Source of the DNA: Chryseobacterium indologenes
GTDB taxonomy: Bacteria; Bacteroidota; Bacteroidia; Flavobacteriales; Weeksellaceae
Reading direction: 5' to 3'
Length of the DNA: 64,000 bases
NCBI GenBank assembly: GCA_001013295.1
Contig: LAZY01000019.1
Coordinates: 62,001 to 126,000 of the forward strand
A model generated the notes under the pieces. That model searched no databases. It was not told the DNA's origin and worked only from the letters and a program-made list of their open reading frames with translations. Each line of letters opens with the position of its first letter. Position 1 is the stretch's first letter. Positions 38,018-48,292 of the stretch are shown here, in pieces. A program made the position numbers and the translations under genes.

Positions 38018-38717
38018 ATGAAAAAAACAATCTTTAATTTGTCTCTTTTGGCTTTTTTCTTTCCCTTTTCGGGCAATGCGCAACAGTATCCTGATAAAAT
38101 CAGGAAAAAATCTAAGGATGATCGAATTTGGCATTATTCAATGATTGATGCAATGCGCAGAGGAATTTACGAAGGCACTCATACGGTGAAAGAATTAAAA
38201 GCACACGGAGATTTCGGGCTGGGAACATTTAATCATCTCAACGGAGAACTTGTTGCCCTGGATGGAATTATTTACAGGATTCCACCCTCCGGAAAAGTAG
38301 AGGTAGCCTCAGAAAATCTTAAATCTCCATTTACTTCACTCACATTTTTTAATGCAGATGATGTGAAAACCTTAGATCACTGTAGGAGGTGCAGATCCTG
38401 TTTCTCCGGAAGATACGACTGAGCTTGCAACATTAATGAAAGTGAGGCCTCAGTACAAGGCAAAAAATATGAAAGGAACAATGGTGGGTTATTTTACGCC
38501 ATCATTATTAAGTAACGTTGATCTTTCTCCGTTTCATTTTCATTTTATTTCGGATGATAGAAAATTTGCGGGGCATCTGATGTCCGGAAATCTTGTAAAC
38601 GCAGAAATTAAAATTTATCTTAATGAAAAAAGCGGTTATGATATTGAATTACTAAGTGAAAACAGTCGCTTCCGTCAGTTGAAGTTTCAAGGTAAAGAAT
38701 CTTCTGCTATTTACTAA
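38018..38717 (+). pseudogene. budA: Alpha-acetolactate decarboxylase, frameshifted
   Basis: A secreted (signal peptide, ending SGNAQ) homologue of the enzyme converting acetolactate to acetoin. The first frame (38018-38422) has IWHYSMIDAMRRGIYEG, GDFGLGTFNHLNGELVALDG and PFTSLTFFNAD. Then the frame shifts near 38375-38383 (expected reading LDITVGGADPVSPED; two bases appear missing). The second frame carries KGTMVGYFTPSLLSNVDLS, the zinc motif FHFHFISDDRKFAGH and the end at 38717. All catalytic parts exist, but split over two frames. Either recently inactivated or a sequencing indel. A secreted form is unusual in classic acetoin pathways but is common among Bacteroidota homologues in my recollection. 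Confidence 0.85.
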
Positions 38718-38737
38718 CTTTATATAAAATAATTATT

Positions 38738-39736
38738 ATGGCAAAAACATATCAGGCGTTAGAAACTGCAGAGCAGGAAGATGGCACGTACAGCTCAACA
38801 ATTGTAGAAAAGCAAATTGAGGATATTCCTGATGGGAAAGTATTGATAAGAGTCGAATACAGTTCTCTGAATTACAAAGATGCATTATCTGCCAAAGGAA
38901 ACAAAGGGGTGACAAGAAACTATCCCCACACTCCGGGAATTGATGCAGCGGGATCGGTTGAAGTCTCCTCTTCGTCACTCTGGAAAAGTGGAGATCAGGT
39001 GTTGGTAACAGGTTTTGATCTGGGAATGAATACCAACGGAGGATTTGGGCAGTACATTGTTGTCCCTGAAAGCTGGATTATTAAACTACCGGAAGGTCTT
39101 ACAGCTAAAGAAGCGATGATTTATGGTACTGCTGGTTTTACCGCAGGTCTTTCAGTACAGGCATTACTCCGCAATGGAATCACGCCTGAAAAAGGGACTG
39201 TTGCAGTTAGTGGATCTACCGGAGGAGTCGGTTCGGTGGCGGTTGCAATTTTAGCAAAATTAGGATTTCAGGTGGCTGCAATCAGCTCAAAAGAAGAAGC
39301 AATTCCTTTTTTGAAATCATTGGGTGCAGCTGAGATCATTTCAAGACAGGATTTTGAAGATAATAGCGGTAAGGCGTTGCTTAAACCCCGTTTTTCGGCG
39401 GCTATCGATACAGTGGGAGGCAATATTTTGGCAACTTTAATCAAAAGTCTCCATTATGAAGGCGTGGTGACAACCTGCGGAATGGTAGGCGGCGGAGAAC
39501 TTAATACAACCGTTTTTCCTTTTATTCTTAAAGGAATTCAACTCATCGGAATTGACAGTGTGGAAATTCCCTTGGAAAAAAGAATTCCTGTATGGGAAAA
39601 TTTGGGAACACATTGGAAACCTCAACAGCTAAAGGATTTGGCAAAAATAATAAGTCTTGAAGAACTACCCGAATATATTGATAGAATTTATAACGGGAAA
39701 ATGCAGGGGAGAGCGGTGGTTAAACTTTGGAGATGA
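38738..39736 (+). CDS. YhdH/AcuI-family acrylyl-CoA or quinone reductase
   Basis: 332 residues of MDR superfamily. Landmarks of the YhdH/YhfP group: SSLNYKDALSAKGNKGVTRN (YKDALS and GVTR), HTPGIDAAGSV, FDLGMNTNGGFGQYI, TAGFTAGLSVQALL and the NADP loop VSGSTGGVGSVAVAIL, shown as separate short motifs. It lacks zinc ligands. The family reduces acrylyl-CoA or enones with NADPH. It follows the acetolactate decarboxylase gene by 20 bases, closing the plus-strand run that began at 33.6 kb. Confidence 0.93.
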   Translation: MAKTYQALETAEQEDGTYSSTIVEKQIEDIPDGKVLIRVEYSSLNYKDALSAKGNKGVTRNYPHTPGIDAAGSVEVSSSSLWKSGDQVLVTGFDLGMNTNGGFGQYIVVPESWIIKLPEGLTAKEAMIYGTAGFTAGLSVQALLRNGITPEKGTVAVSGSTGGVGSVAVAILAKLGFQVAAISSKEEAIPFLKSLGAAEIISRQDFEDNSGKALLKPRFSAAIDTVGGNILATLIKSLHYEGVVTTCGMVGGGELNTTVFPFILKGIQLIGIDSVEIPLEKRIPVWENLGTHWKPQQLKDLAKIISLEELPEYIDRIYNGKMQGRAVVKLWR

Positions 39737-39884
39737 TTATTAAATTTTTGCCAAAATTAAGATTAATTTAAAAATCGGTCAAAATGACCTACTAATGAAT
39801 GTTTAATTAGTATCACTTTCTGACAATTAGTTCTATATATTGGTGAAGGAGTATTTTTTGAGTTTCAGATAAAAAGTTTACTTA

Positions 39885-42800
39885 ATGCTGAAATCTTTAC
39901 TTCAAAAAATCGGATTACAAAAAGAACCAGAAACTCTTGTCAGAAAGAGTATAAGTTCTTTAGCCCCAAAATCTTAACGGATGAGAAAGAAGTTTCAAGA
40001 GTTCAGCCTTATCTTACCGCAATTAAAAATGCGATTGATGAACCAAACATCACCAATATTGCTATCACAGGTGCATATGGTTCCGGTAAAAGCACTATTA
40101 TTAAAACAATTCAGCATTTAAATCCTGATTATAAATATCTGAATATTTCTTTGGCGTCATTCAATGATTCTAATGAGGCTGAAGATTTAGAAAGGTTACT
40201 TGAGGTAAGTATTTTACAACAGATATTTTATCACGTAAAGCCAACTGAAATTCCTGATTCTAGATTTAAACGTATTATTAATAACGCAACTGGCAAAATT
40301 GGTCGATTGCGATTGGATTAGTTATGTGGATTTCAAGCATTTTCATTCTTTTCAAGTTTGACTATATCAATAAAATCAATCCAAGTAATTGGATTTGGGG
40401 ATTGAAAAATATTGATTTAATAGCGTGGTTAGTATTTATCATATTCTTTTTTGGAATCGGAATGTTTTCTAAAACCGTAGTAAGGTTGTTCAGTAATTCT
40501 AAAATCAATAAACTAAATATACAAGGTGAAGTTGAGCTAGGAGATAATATTGACAAGTCTGTTTTCAACGAACATCTTGAAGAGATTCTTTATTTTTTCG
40601 AAAGAACAGAATATAATGTAATTGTAATTGAAGATTTAGATAGATTTGAAAATACCGATATCTTCACAAAGCTTAGAGAAATAAATATTTTACTTAATAA
40701 TTCGAAATCTATACAAGATAAGAGAGCGAACGAAAAAATAAACTTTTTCTATGCCATTAAGGATGATATGTTTAAGGATAAAAACGAAAGGGTGAAGTTC
40801 TTTGACTATATTATTCCAATAATACCATTTATCAATCCTTCTAATGCTGACGAGCAGTTATCAAAACTCATTAAGGAAGCGAAACTACAAACGGTTTTAT
40901 CCAAAGAATTTATTAGTGATGTCATCACTTTTATTGATGATATAGATATGCGTTTGCTTATTAATATTTTTCACGAGTTTGTTCTGTACCGTGACGCTCT
41001 TAACTCTGAATTTGTAACCAAACCTGAGGAACTTTTTGCAATTATTACTTACAAAAATCTTTTTCCTAATGATTTTATGAAGTTGCATAGAAGAGAAGGA
41101 ATGCTTTACCAATTTATAAATAACAAAAATCAATATATTACTGGCATAGTAGAGGAAATTGATAAGGAAATTGATAAAAAAGAGACAAGTATAGAAGATA
41201 TTGAAGACGAATTTATTAGCTCTGTAAAAGAATTACGGGCAATTTATATTAATGCAATTCAAGAAAAAATTCCGGACGCAACATCACTAAACCTGGATGG
41301 AGATAAAAAGTTTTTCCAACTGATAGAAGACGATAATTTTGAATTGTTAATTGAAAAAGACAAAATAAATTATTATTTCTATAGACATAATTATGGTAGT
41401 GAATATAGATTAGGCGCAAATAACACTAGTTTCTCTTTTGCAGATATTGGGAAGGAAGTCAATCCTGACTTTACTTATTCTGAAAGAGAACAGTTGATTT
41501 TAGACAAGACCAATGATAGAATTCATAATCTTAAATCTGAGATTGAAAAACTTAAAAACGGAAAACAGGAAGTTAAATCTTGGGATGTAAAACAAATTTT
41601 TGAACACATTGATATCACTCCTTATTTGAATGATTTTTCTGATAGCCATTTAATGCGTAATTTGCTAATCAATGGTTATCTGAATGAGAATTATAATGAT
41701 TACATTTCTTTGTTCCACGAGGTAAGTTTGACAAGGGATGATTTCCTCTTCGAGAAGAAAGTAAAGAGTGGGGAACTGCTAGCATTTGATTATAAATTGA
41801 CAAATATTGAAACTTTACTAGGTAAAATACCTGAAAAATATTTCAGAAGAGATAATATATTGAATTTTGATTTATTAAATTTTCTCGGTAACAATTATAG
41901 TAAATATAAAACATTGTTTGACAGTATCATAAATGTCTTAAGTAATGGAAAGGGAAATTCTATTGAGTTCATTGATTCTTATATTCATAGAGAAAATATC
42001 CCAATAGAGATTTTTATGATATCTATTTGTAAATCTTGGACTGGCTTAATTGATTATCTATACAATGAAAGCAATTATACAGAAGAAAAAGAAAACTATT
42101 ATTTGGAACTTTTGATAAAGTTTGTTCCTGCCGAAGATATGGTGAAATTCCAAAATAATGATTTGCTAAAAGATTTGATTGAGGAAAAACCATATTTCTT
42201 ATCGATGATAAAAAATACTGGTGAGAATGATTATTTTGATAAAATCTCTTCGTTGTTCAAAAAACTGAATGTAAATTCTCGGATTTAAACCCTGCTACAG
42301 AAGATACCAAAAAGTTATTCGATTACGTTTATAAAAATGATAACTATCAGATAAATGCCGAAAATATTGAAGCTATGATTCTTGAATATAGTTCTGAAAT
42401 AGAAGTGAATGATTTGAGAAAAGCTCATTACAATTCAATCCTTAATTCAAATTGTGAAGATCTTATTAGTTATTTAAAAGGTGACATAAATAGTTATGTT
42501 AAAAAAGTTTTTCTGAAATTGGAAGATAATACAGAAGAACCCGAAGAGTCATTTGTTTTACTTTCAAATGATACTTTTTTAAACAAAAATTTAAAATTGG
42601 AAGTAATGTATAAGTATGATTTTAAAATTTCAGACTTATCAGATATTGAAGAATTGGAAATTAAAACAATGCTTATTAAAACTAATAAAGTTATTTCTAA
42701 TTGGAATAATGTTATAGATTACTACATTGACTGTGATTCCTCTATAGAAAAACCGTTGATAGACTTTCTGAATAATGAAGAAAACTATATCGAACTGTCG

Positions 42801-43541
42801 AAAGAGAAAATGGATAAGGAAGGAGATTTTGATTATGCTGAGTTTAGATGAAAAATATTGTTATGCAATGAATTATCAGATGAGAATTATAAAAAATTGC
42901 TAGAAAACAGTATCTACACTAGAGCTGAGCTTGGTTTTGAAAATATGAGCGCTGAAAAGGTAAAATATCTTGTTGAGAAAATTCTGTTGCTTTCAGAAAC
43001 AAATTATAACTTATTCAAGGAAAAATTTCCAGATCAACATATTGATCTTATAGCAAATCATCAAGGCAAATTAATAGAAGATTTTGAAAAATATTCTTTG
43101 GACGAAAAAGATATTATCTTGTTGTTAGGTGATTTGAGTAAAATAACACATCAAACTAAAATTGAAATAATTAAGAAGATTGATTCTGATGTGATTATCA
43201 ATAATAAAGATATTTCTATAATTGTTTGTACTATACTTTCAAACTCTGCCTACATTCCTTTGGAGTATCAAGTTTTAGAAGGAGTATTTAGAAACGCAAC
43301 TTCAATAGAAAATAGAATAAAATTATTTAATATTCAATTTGAAAAGCTATCTGTAGAGGACATTAGCAATTTGGTTAAAATCTTACCTTATCCATATTCT
43401 GAAATTGCTATTAGTAGAAAAAGGCCAACAATACCTTTAAATGATTACAATAATGAGTTTGTAAATAATCTTAGTAATCAAGGTTTAATTTCTTCTTTTA
43501 AAGTGAAAAAAGATGAGATTAAAGTTGTGGCAAATTATTAG
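39885..43541 (+). pseudogene. YobI-like P-loop NTPase, three frameshifts and one stop
   Basis: Four pieces join into one large (about 1200-residue) protein. Piece 1 begins at the ATG at 39885 (MLKSLLQKIGLQKEPETL) and shifts near 39970. Piece 2 holds Walker A ITGAYGSGKSTII (about 40060-40095) and shifts near 40300. Piece 3 (40324-42288) has two membrane helices, Walker B VIVIEDLDRFENTD, and a long helical part, shifting near 42275. Piece 4 continues to an in-frame TGA at about 42849 and then to 43541. Each frameshift is repaired by adding one A in an A run. The arrangement (Walker A, two transmembrane helices, long C-terminal part) matches YobI-type NTPases. As it stands it cannot give a full protein. 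Confidence 0.8.
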
Positions 43542-43652
43542 ACAATGACCAATTTTTATTAGTTGATTTAGATAGGAGGATTTTTTTTTATTTTTTTTCT
43601 CTCTGATATTAAGATAAATACAATTTATTAGGTTCATTTAAGCTACTTAATA

Positions 43653-43683
43653 TTTGTGAGAGACAAAAAAAGACATATATTTG
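43653..43683 (+). promoter_or_regulatory. Bacteroidota-type promoter ahead of the attachment region
   Basis: TTTG at 43653-43656 and TATATTTG at 43676-43683 are separated by 19 bases, a full match to the -33/-7 consensus (TTTG, about 19, TAnnTTTG). It precedes the tRNA-like fragment and the terminator at 43836. No ORF of note lies between, so the transcript would be about 185 bases and non-coding. Confidence 0.6.
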
Positions 43684-43794
43684 CACCAGTAAAAACAAAC
43701 AATCTTAATCTTGTTTAAAAAAGTGACCTATTCGGTGACCTAAAAATAGGAGAACGATATAAAGCTTATGGATAGGGAGTTTTTCAAATAAGAA

Positions 43795-43814
43795 CAAGTC
43801 CCGTCCGGATCGCA
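43795..43814 (+). other. tRNA 3'-end-like sequence, probable attachment site
   Basis: CAAGTCCCGTCCGGATCGCA looks like the end of a tRNA gene: a T-loop/T-stem piece (CAAGTCCCG), then CCGGATC as the 3' acceptor strand and a G discriminator, as in tRNA-Asp. The rest of the tRNA is not present upstream (no anticodon arm can be drawn). Integrating elements regenerate a tRNA and leave such a 3' copy at the other end. An integrase gene starts 360 bases away. The tRNA identity is a guess from the acceptor and discriminator. Confidence 0.45.
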
Positions 43815-43835
43815 AGCAGAAATGCAAATTATTAC

Positions 43836-43876
43836 AAAACCCTTTAAATCCTGTGATTTGAAGGGTTTTTCTTTTT
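43836..43876 (+). terminator. Rho-independent terminator behind the tRNA-like fragment
   Basis: Arms AAAACCCTTTAAATC and GATTTGAAGGGTTTTT with a 4-base loop CTGT, followed by CTTTTTGC. A strong stem with T tract, 22 bases behind the tRNA-like piece, as expected behind a tRNA gene. Confidence 0.8.
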
Positions 43877-43953
43877 GCACAAATTGCAGATTTCGGTAAT
43901 AATTTTCAAAAAAAAGGGGTCAAATTCGGGGTCTCTAAATTTTTTGGAAAAAA

Positions 43954-44081
43954 GGGACACCTAATTTTTTGAGAGTTTTAGTCTGGATTTTGCAACATTT
44001 TTTTAATGAAGAAAAATCAAATTCAAAAAAGAGGTGTCCCTAAAGAAAAAGGACACCGAATTCTCAAAAAAATGGGACACC
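43954..44081. repeat. GGGACACC repeats upstream of the integrase (possible arm sites)
   Basis: GGGACACC occurs at 43954-43961 and 44074-44081, GGACACC at 44051-44057, and the inverse GGTGTCCC at 44033-44040, each followed or preceded by an AT-rich A/T run (CTAATTTTTTGAGAG, CGAATTCTC, CAAATCTCTC). They lie between the tRNA-like fragment and the integrase start. Such short repeats next to tyrosine recombinase genes are usually arm-type binding sites. Confidence 0.6.
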
Positions 44082-44176
44082 AAATCTCTCTTAAAGCCAT
44101 TCAGTAGGGCGTTTACAAATTGAACATCTTGTAGGTAAAAAACAACACAATTATTTTTAACCTATAAGTCACCACT

Positions 44177-45424
44177 ATGAACACAAAGCTTTCAATTCTC
44201 TTTTATATCAAAAGAGCAAAAACAACCTCACAGGGAAAATCCCCAATTTATTTACGTGTAACTGTTGACAGCAAACGAACAGAATTTCGCATCAAAAGAT
44301 TTGTTGAAACTCATAAATGGAGTTCCGAACAAAACAAGATGAAAGGCAATTCTGAAGAATCCAGAACGCTTAATACTTATTTGGATATACTCAAATCAAG
44401 AATCTACGAAATTCAGAAAGACCTCATCCATTCTTGTAAAGAAGTCAATGGAGAAGCTATCAAAAATATACTGTTGGGAATTGATGAAAGAAAACGAATG
44501 CTCATTCCGATTTTTCAGGAACATAATAACAGAATGGAAGCATTGCTGGGGAAAGAATATGCAAAAGGAACGTTGACTCGATATAAAACCTGTTTTAGCC
44601 ATATCAAAGAATTTCTTAACTGGAAGTTTAATATTTCGGATATCGAGATTACAGAGATAGATCACTCTTTCATTTATGACTTCGAATTTTTCCTTAGAAC
44701 CGAAAAGTCCTCTGCGAATAATTCAGCAGTTAAGTATGTCAAAAATTTTGGTAAAATTATCAGGATATGTCTGGCGAATAAATGGATACTCCACGATCCA
44801 TTTTTAGGTTACAATTCTAAATTTATTGAGGTAAACAGAGGGTTTTTGGATGAAGAAGAACTAGCACGCTTGCAAAATAAAGAGTTGAAGATAGAACGCA
44901 TTGCTTTAGTTCGTGATGTCTTCCTTTTTAGTTGTTATACGGGGCTTTCGTTCATTGATGCGTGGAATCTCACAAAGGACAATATCGGAATCTGTATTGA
45001 CGGCAATAAATGGATTTTTACCACTCGTCAGAAAACAAAAATAGCCTCTCATATACCTTTACTTCCGATTGCCGAAGACATTATTAAGAAATATGCAAAA
45101 CATCCGATGTGTGTTATTTCAGGAAAGCTGCTTCCTGTCCTCAGTAATCAGAAAATGAATGCCTATCTCAAAGAAATTGCAGATTTATGTGAGATCACAA
45201 AAGAACTCACTTTTCACATTGCCAGGCACACATTTGCCACCACGGTTACACTATCCAACGGAGTTCCTATTGAAAGCGTAAGCAAAATGCTTGGGCACAA
45301 AAGCATCAAGACCACCCAACACTATGCAAAGATTTTGGATAAAAAAGTAAGTGAGGATATGGCATTATTAAAAGCGAAATTTTCACAGAAAGCAGCATAT
45401 ATGAACAAGATTAGAACGATTTAA
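44177..45424 (+). CDS. Tyrosine recombinase / integrase (Bacteroidota type)
   Basis: A 415-residue integrase: an N-terminal Arm-binding region (about 1-90), a SAM-like core-binding domain (about 110-215) and the catalytic domain (about 220-400). Catalytic residues: HIARH (H347, R350), LGHKSIKTTQHY (H374 and the nucleophile Y383), and a Lys in the beta-hairpin. The position normally filled by the first Arg in TGLR is Ser 258 (CYTGLSFIDAWNL), as reported for IntDOT of CTnDOT, which also lacks Arg I. It lies next to the presumed attachment site and is transcribed into the element, a usual layout for integrative elements. Confidence 0.93.
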   Translation: MNTKLSILFYIKRAKTTSQGKSPIYLRVTVDSKRTEFRIKRFVETHKWSSEQNKMKGNSEESRTLNTYLDILKSRIYEIQKDLIHSCKEVNGEAIKNILLGIDERKRMLIPIFQEHNNRMEALLGKEYAKGTLTRYKTCFSHIKEFLNWKFNISDIEITEIDHSFIYDFEFFLRTEKSSANNSAVKYVKNFGKIIRICLANKWILHDPFLGYNSKFIEVNRGFLDEEELARLQNKELKIERIALVRDVFLFSCYTGLSFIDAWNLTKDNIGICIDGNKWIFTTRQKTKIASHIPLLPIAEDIIKKYAKHPMCVISGKLLPVLSNQKMNAYLKEIADLCEITKELTFHIARHTFATTVTLSNGVPIESVSKMLGHKSIKTTQHYAKILDKKVSEDMALLKAKFSQKAAYMNKIRTI

Positions 45425-45683
45425 GCTTTAATATGGTTTATTTTAAAAATAATGAATTATAATTCATTATTTAACATTAAATTTATACATTGTTCTAATA
45501 ATTAAATAATTGTAATTGAAATTTGTTGTTTTAGTTTCGGAAAAACACTCAAAAACATTAAGTAAATTAGCAATTTCGTGTGTTTATTATTAGATATTGT
45601 CAATTATCGTTAGATATTATATACTCTTACGATATCTGGTGTTTCACTTATAAATCACATTTTTGCCCACATAAAACTCAATA

Positions 45684-47252
45684 ATGAAAATCACATTGAA
45701 AATATTTTATTCAGACTTTAAAAGTTACTATTATTACTGCTCGCACAATATTTCTTATAATAAAATCTTTATAGCTTTTGTTCTTTTCTTTTTCTCAGGG
45801 AAAATTTTCTCACAAGAGAAAACTTTAACCAGAAAAGAAATAGACAGTATTTATAAGGTTATTAGCACAGATGAATTGTTTAACAAAGAAGGGATTGCAA
45901 GGGCAACAGAATTATATTATATAGCAAAGGAAGTTGGTTATAAAGAAGGACAAATAAAAGCTTTATATAGGCTAGCTGAAGTAGAAAGTGGGATGCTTAA
46001 CTCTTCAAGAGCTACAGATCACATAATTACCTTAAAATCTCTAACGTTAGCTCTTGGTGATTACGAAAACTACATCAAGGCACTTTGTTTGGAATCTAAA
46101 AATTTTTATACAGAAAAAAACTATACTCAGTCACTCAAAACACTTAATCAGGCTAAGAAATATCTGCCAGAAATAGAAAATGTAGAAGTAAGGAGGAAGG
46201 CGAAAATTGATATTGATATATATAAGTGGTTTACCATTGAAAGTTTAAAATTTCCTAAAGCATCATACAAAGACTCGCTGATTGCTACTTCAGAAAAAAT
46301 CTGCAAAGAAGCATTTTTGTTAAAAGATGAAAATCTAAGAGCCAAAAGGCTTCTTTTCTCTTCTACAATGGCCGCAACAACTCTTATAGAAATGGGCAGG
46401 CAATCTGAGGCCCAAAAATATCTGAAAATAGGAGAAAAGCAACTAAAAATAACAGGGATAAATAAATATCCTGTTGCAGACTATTATAAAGTAAAGGGTG
46501 ATTATGAATATAGAAATAAGGAAAAAAATAAAAACTATCTGGATAGTGCACTTTCCAATTATAATAAATCACTAAAAATCTGCAATCTATTGGAATATGG
46601 AGCCTTATTAAAAACCTTGTATCCGAAAATAGCTAAAGTATATGCAGATAAAAATGATTTAGAAAAACAATTGTTGTTTCAGAAAAAAGAAATAGCATTA
46701 AAAGACAGTTTGGATTACCAGTCTGCTATAGAACAAAATGAATTCAAAAAGAAGGCATATAGTATTAAATCTCAATCCGAAGAACTAGTCAAACCTGTTA
46801 ATAAAACTTTGTTTTATGTTATTGTAATTTTACTTGCTTTGCTAGGAATATCAGCGTTTATTTTCAAAAAATATTTATCACAGAGAAAGCACAATAATCA
46901 GCAAGCAATCGAAGAGAAACCTTTTGAAAATGAGACGCTGCCTAAAGATAAGATTGATGTCTCTTCTGTAAAAGAGCTGACTTCTTTGTTATATGAAGAT
47001 GTAAATGCATTTCATTTGGTTTTCAATGAAGCTTATCCTAATTTTAAGAAAAATCTTCTTAAAATTAACCCTGCTATAAAATCTTCTGATGTAGAATTTT
47101 GCGCCCTTATAAAACTGAATCTGGATACCAAGCAGATTGCCCAGTTGAAAAAAATGACGGTAGGAGCTGTAGAAGCAAAAAAATATAGAATCCGACAAAA
47201 ATTAAATATATCAAGAGAGCAAAATATGTACATATTCATTTCAAATATTTGA
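45684..47252 (+). CDS. TPR-containing membrane-anchored HTH regulator
   Basis: 522 residues. After a hydrophobic N-terminal segment (about 28-45, FIAFVLFFFSGKIFSQ) comes a tetratricopeptide-like helical region (about 60-365) with repeated ALYRLAEVESG-type pairs and a strongly charged surface. One transmembrane helix follows at about 375-393 (LFYVIVILLALLGISAFIF), then a coiled stretch and a C-terminal LuxR/GerE-like HTH (about 450-515), with DVEFCALIKLNLDTKQIAQLK and GAVEAKKYRIRQKLNI as landmarks. This plan (external TPR, one membrane helix, internal HTH) is common in Chryseobacterium relatives. It lies upstream of the surface repeat genes and may control them; inference. Confidence 0.85.
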   Translation: MKITLKIFYSDFKSYYYYCSHNISYNKIFIAFVLFFFSGKIFSQEKTLTRKEIDSIYKVISTDELFNKEGIARATELYYIAKEVGYKEGQIKALYRLAEVESGMLNSSRATDHIITLKSLTLALGDYENYIKALCLESKNFYTEKNYTQSLKTLNQAKKYLPEIENVEVRRKAKIDIDIYKWFTIESLKFPKASYKDSLIATSEKICKEAFLLKDENLRAKRLLFSSTMAATTLIEMGRQSEAQKYLKIGEKQLKITGINKYPVADYYKVKGDYEYRNKEKNKNYLDSALSNYNKSLKICNLLEYGALLKTLYPKIAKVYADKNDLEKQLLFQKKEIALKDSLDYQSAIEQNEFKKKAYSIKSQSEELVKPVNKTLFYVIVILLALLGISAFIFKKYLSQRKHNNQQAIEEKPFENETLPKDKIDVSSVKELTSLLYEDVNAFHLVFNEAYPNFKKNLLKINPAIKSSDVEFCALIKLNLDTKQIAQLKKMTVGAVEAKKYRIRQKLNISREQNMYIFISNI

Positions 47253-47439
47253 TAAAAATATATTGAAAATCAATAACTTATAAAAACGTATGAAATCGTA
47301 TATATTCCGTTAGCTATCGTTAGAGCGTAAATAGCTTAGCGTTTTTCCATATAAAATACTTTTGTGTCGAAAAATTATTAAAAGATTCTGAATGTAAAGA
47401 ACTTTTAGTAATTAAGGATTCTAATTACACACAAAACAA

Positions 47440-48147
47440 TTGAAAAAAAGCTACTCCGGATTAGCATTACATACAAAGAAAACTGTTTTCAGAAAAGCAG
47501 TTGCTTTGTGTGTATTTTTGTTTTTCTGTAGTATTTCAGTTTCGGCAAAAGTTGTAGCCTTAAGGGAGAACAGCTCTACAGAAGCTACACCAGCACTAAT
47601 TGTAGTTTCTGATAGTGCTACCGTCTATAATATTCAGGCTTTCACCAATGCAGAGATCATTGTGAAAAAAGACGATTTTATTAGCCAGAAAGCAGAAATA
47701 TTTGTTTCAGAAGGCGTTGTTCTTTATAATCGTGAAGTCATCAGCAATGCTGAAATTGTAGTAGAATCACAGTCTTCAGAAAAACTGGTTTCCACAAATA
47801 GAGAAACTAATTCCATTCAGAAACCAGCTGTCACAATAGCTAAAAAGCATACGAAGCAGAATCATACTTTCATAAGCTCTTATAAAGATTCTTCGGTTTT
47901 TTCTTATCATACGAAAGAAACTTGTGTTTTTATACATATTAATGAGCATACTGCATTCAAAGCAGAACCATCTTGTTCTTATTCTATTGCAATTTTTTCT
48001 TTTACTAGACCTGAAGAGAAAATCACCTATAAAAATCCTCATTTCACTATTTCTTATTTCTCAGGGAAATATTCGGTAAGACCTCCTACATTTTTTCCTG
48101 AATTTTTAATCTGTACGCATTTATTTAATAGTATGGATATAGATTAG
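47440..48147 (+). CDS. Hypothetical secreted protein
   Basis: 235 residues starting at TTG (47440), with no closer ATG. An N-terminal export signal follows a basic stretch: AVALCVFLFFCSISVSAK ends around residue 37. The rest is Ser/Thr/Glu/Ile-rich with no recognised domain, mostly beta-prone. It sits between the membrane regulator and the S74-chaperone genes on the same strand, with no terminator seen, so it may be cotranscribed with them. Function unknown. Confidence 0.65.
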   Translation: MKKSYSGLALHTKKTVFRKAVALCVFLFFCSISVSAKVVALRENSSTEATPALIVVSDSATVYNIQAFTNAEIIVKKDDFISQKAEIFVSEGVVLYNREVISNAEIVVESQSSEKLVSTNRETNSIQKPAVTIAKKHTKQNHTFISSYKDSSVFSYHTKETCVFIHINEHTAFKAEPSCSYSIAIFSFTRPEEKITYKNPHFTISYFSGKYSVRPPTFFPEFLICTHLFNSMDID

Positions 48148-48292
48148 GATCAATTATAAGATGTGCTGTCCAATCTTTATCACTTCATCTGCATTTCAAT
48201 AATATTCTTCCATAGGATTGAATATCGATTATCTATAAAAATGGGATGATTACAAGCCCTTAGATTTCATAAAAACAAAAAATACTCAACAA

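Noticed and set aside
43740..43814. A complete tRNA gene
   Set aside because: Only the last 20 bases resemble a tRNA; no anticodon arm, D arm or 5' acceptor strand can be drawn upstream.
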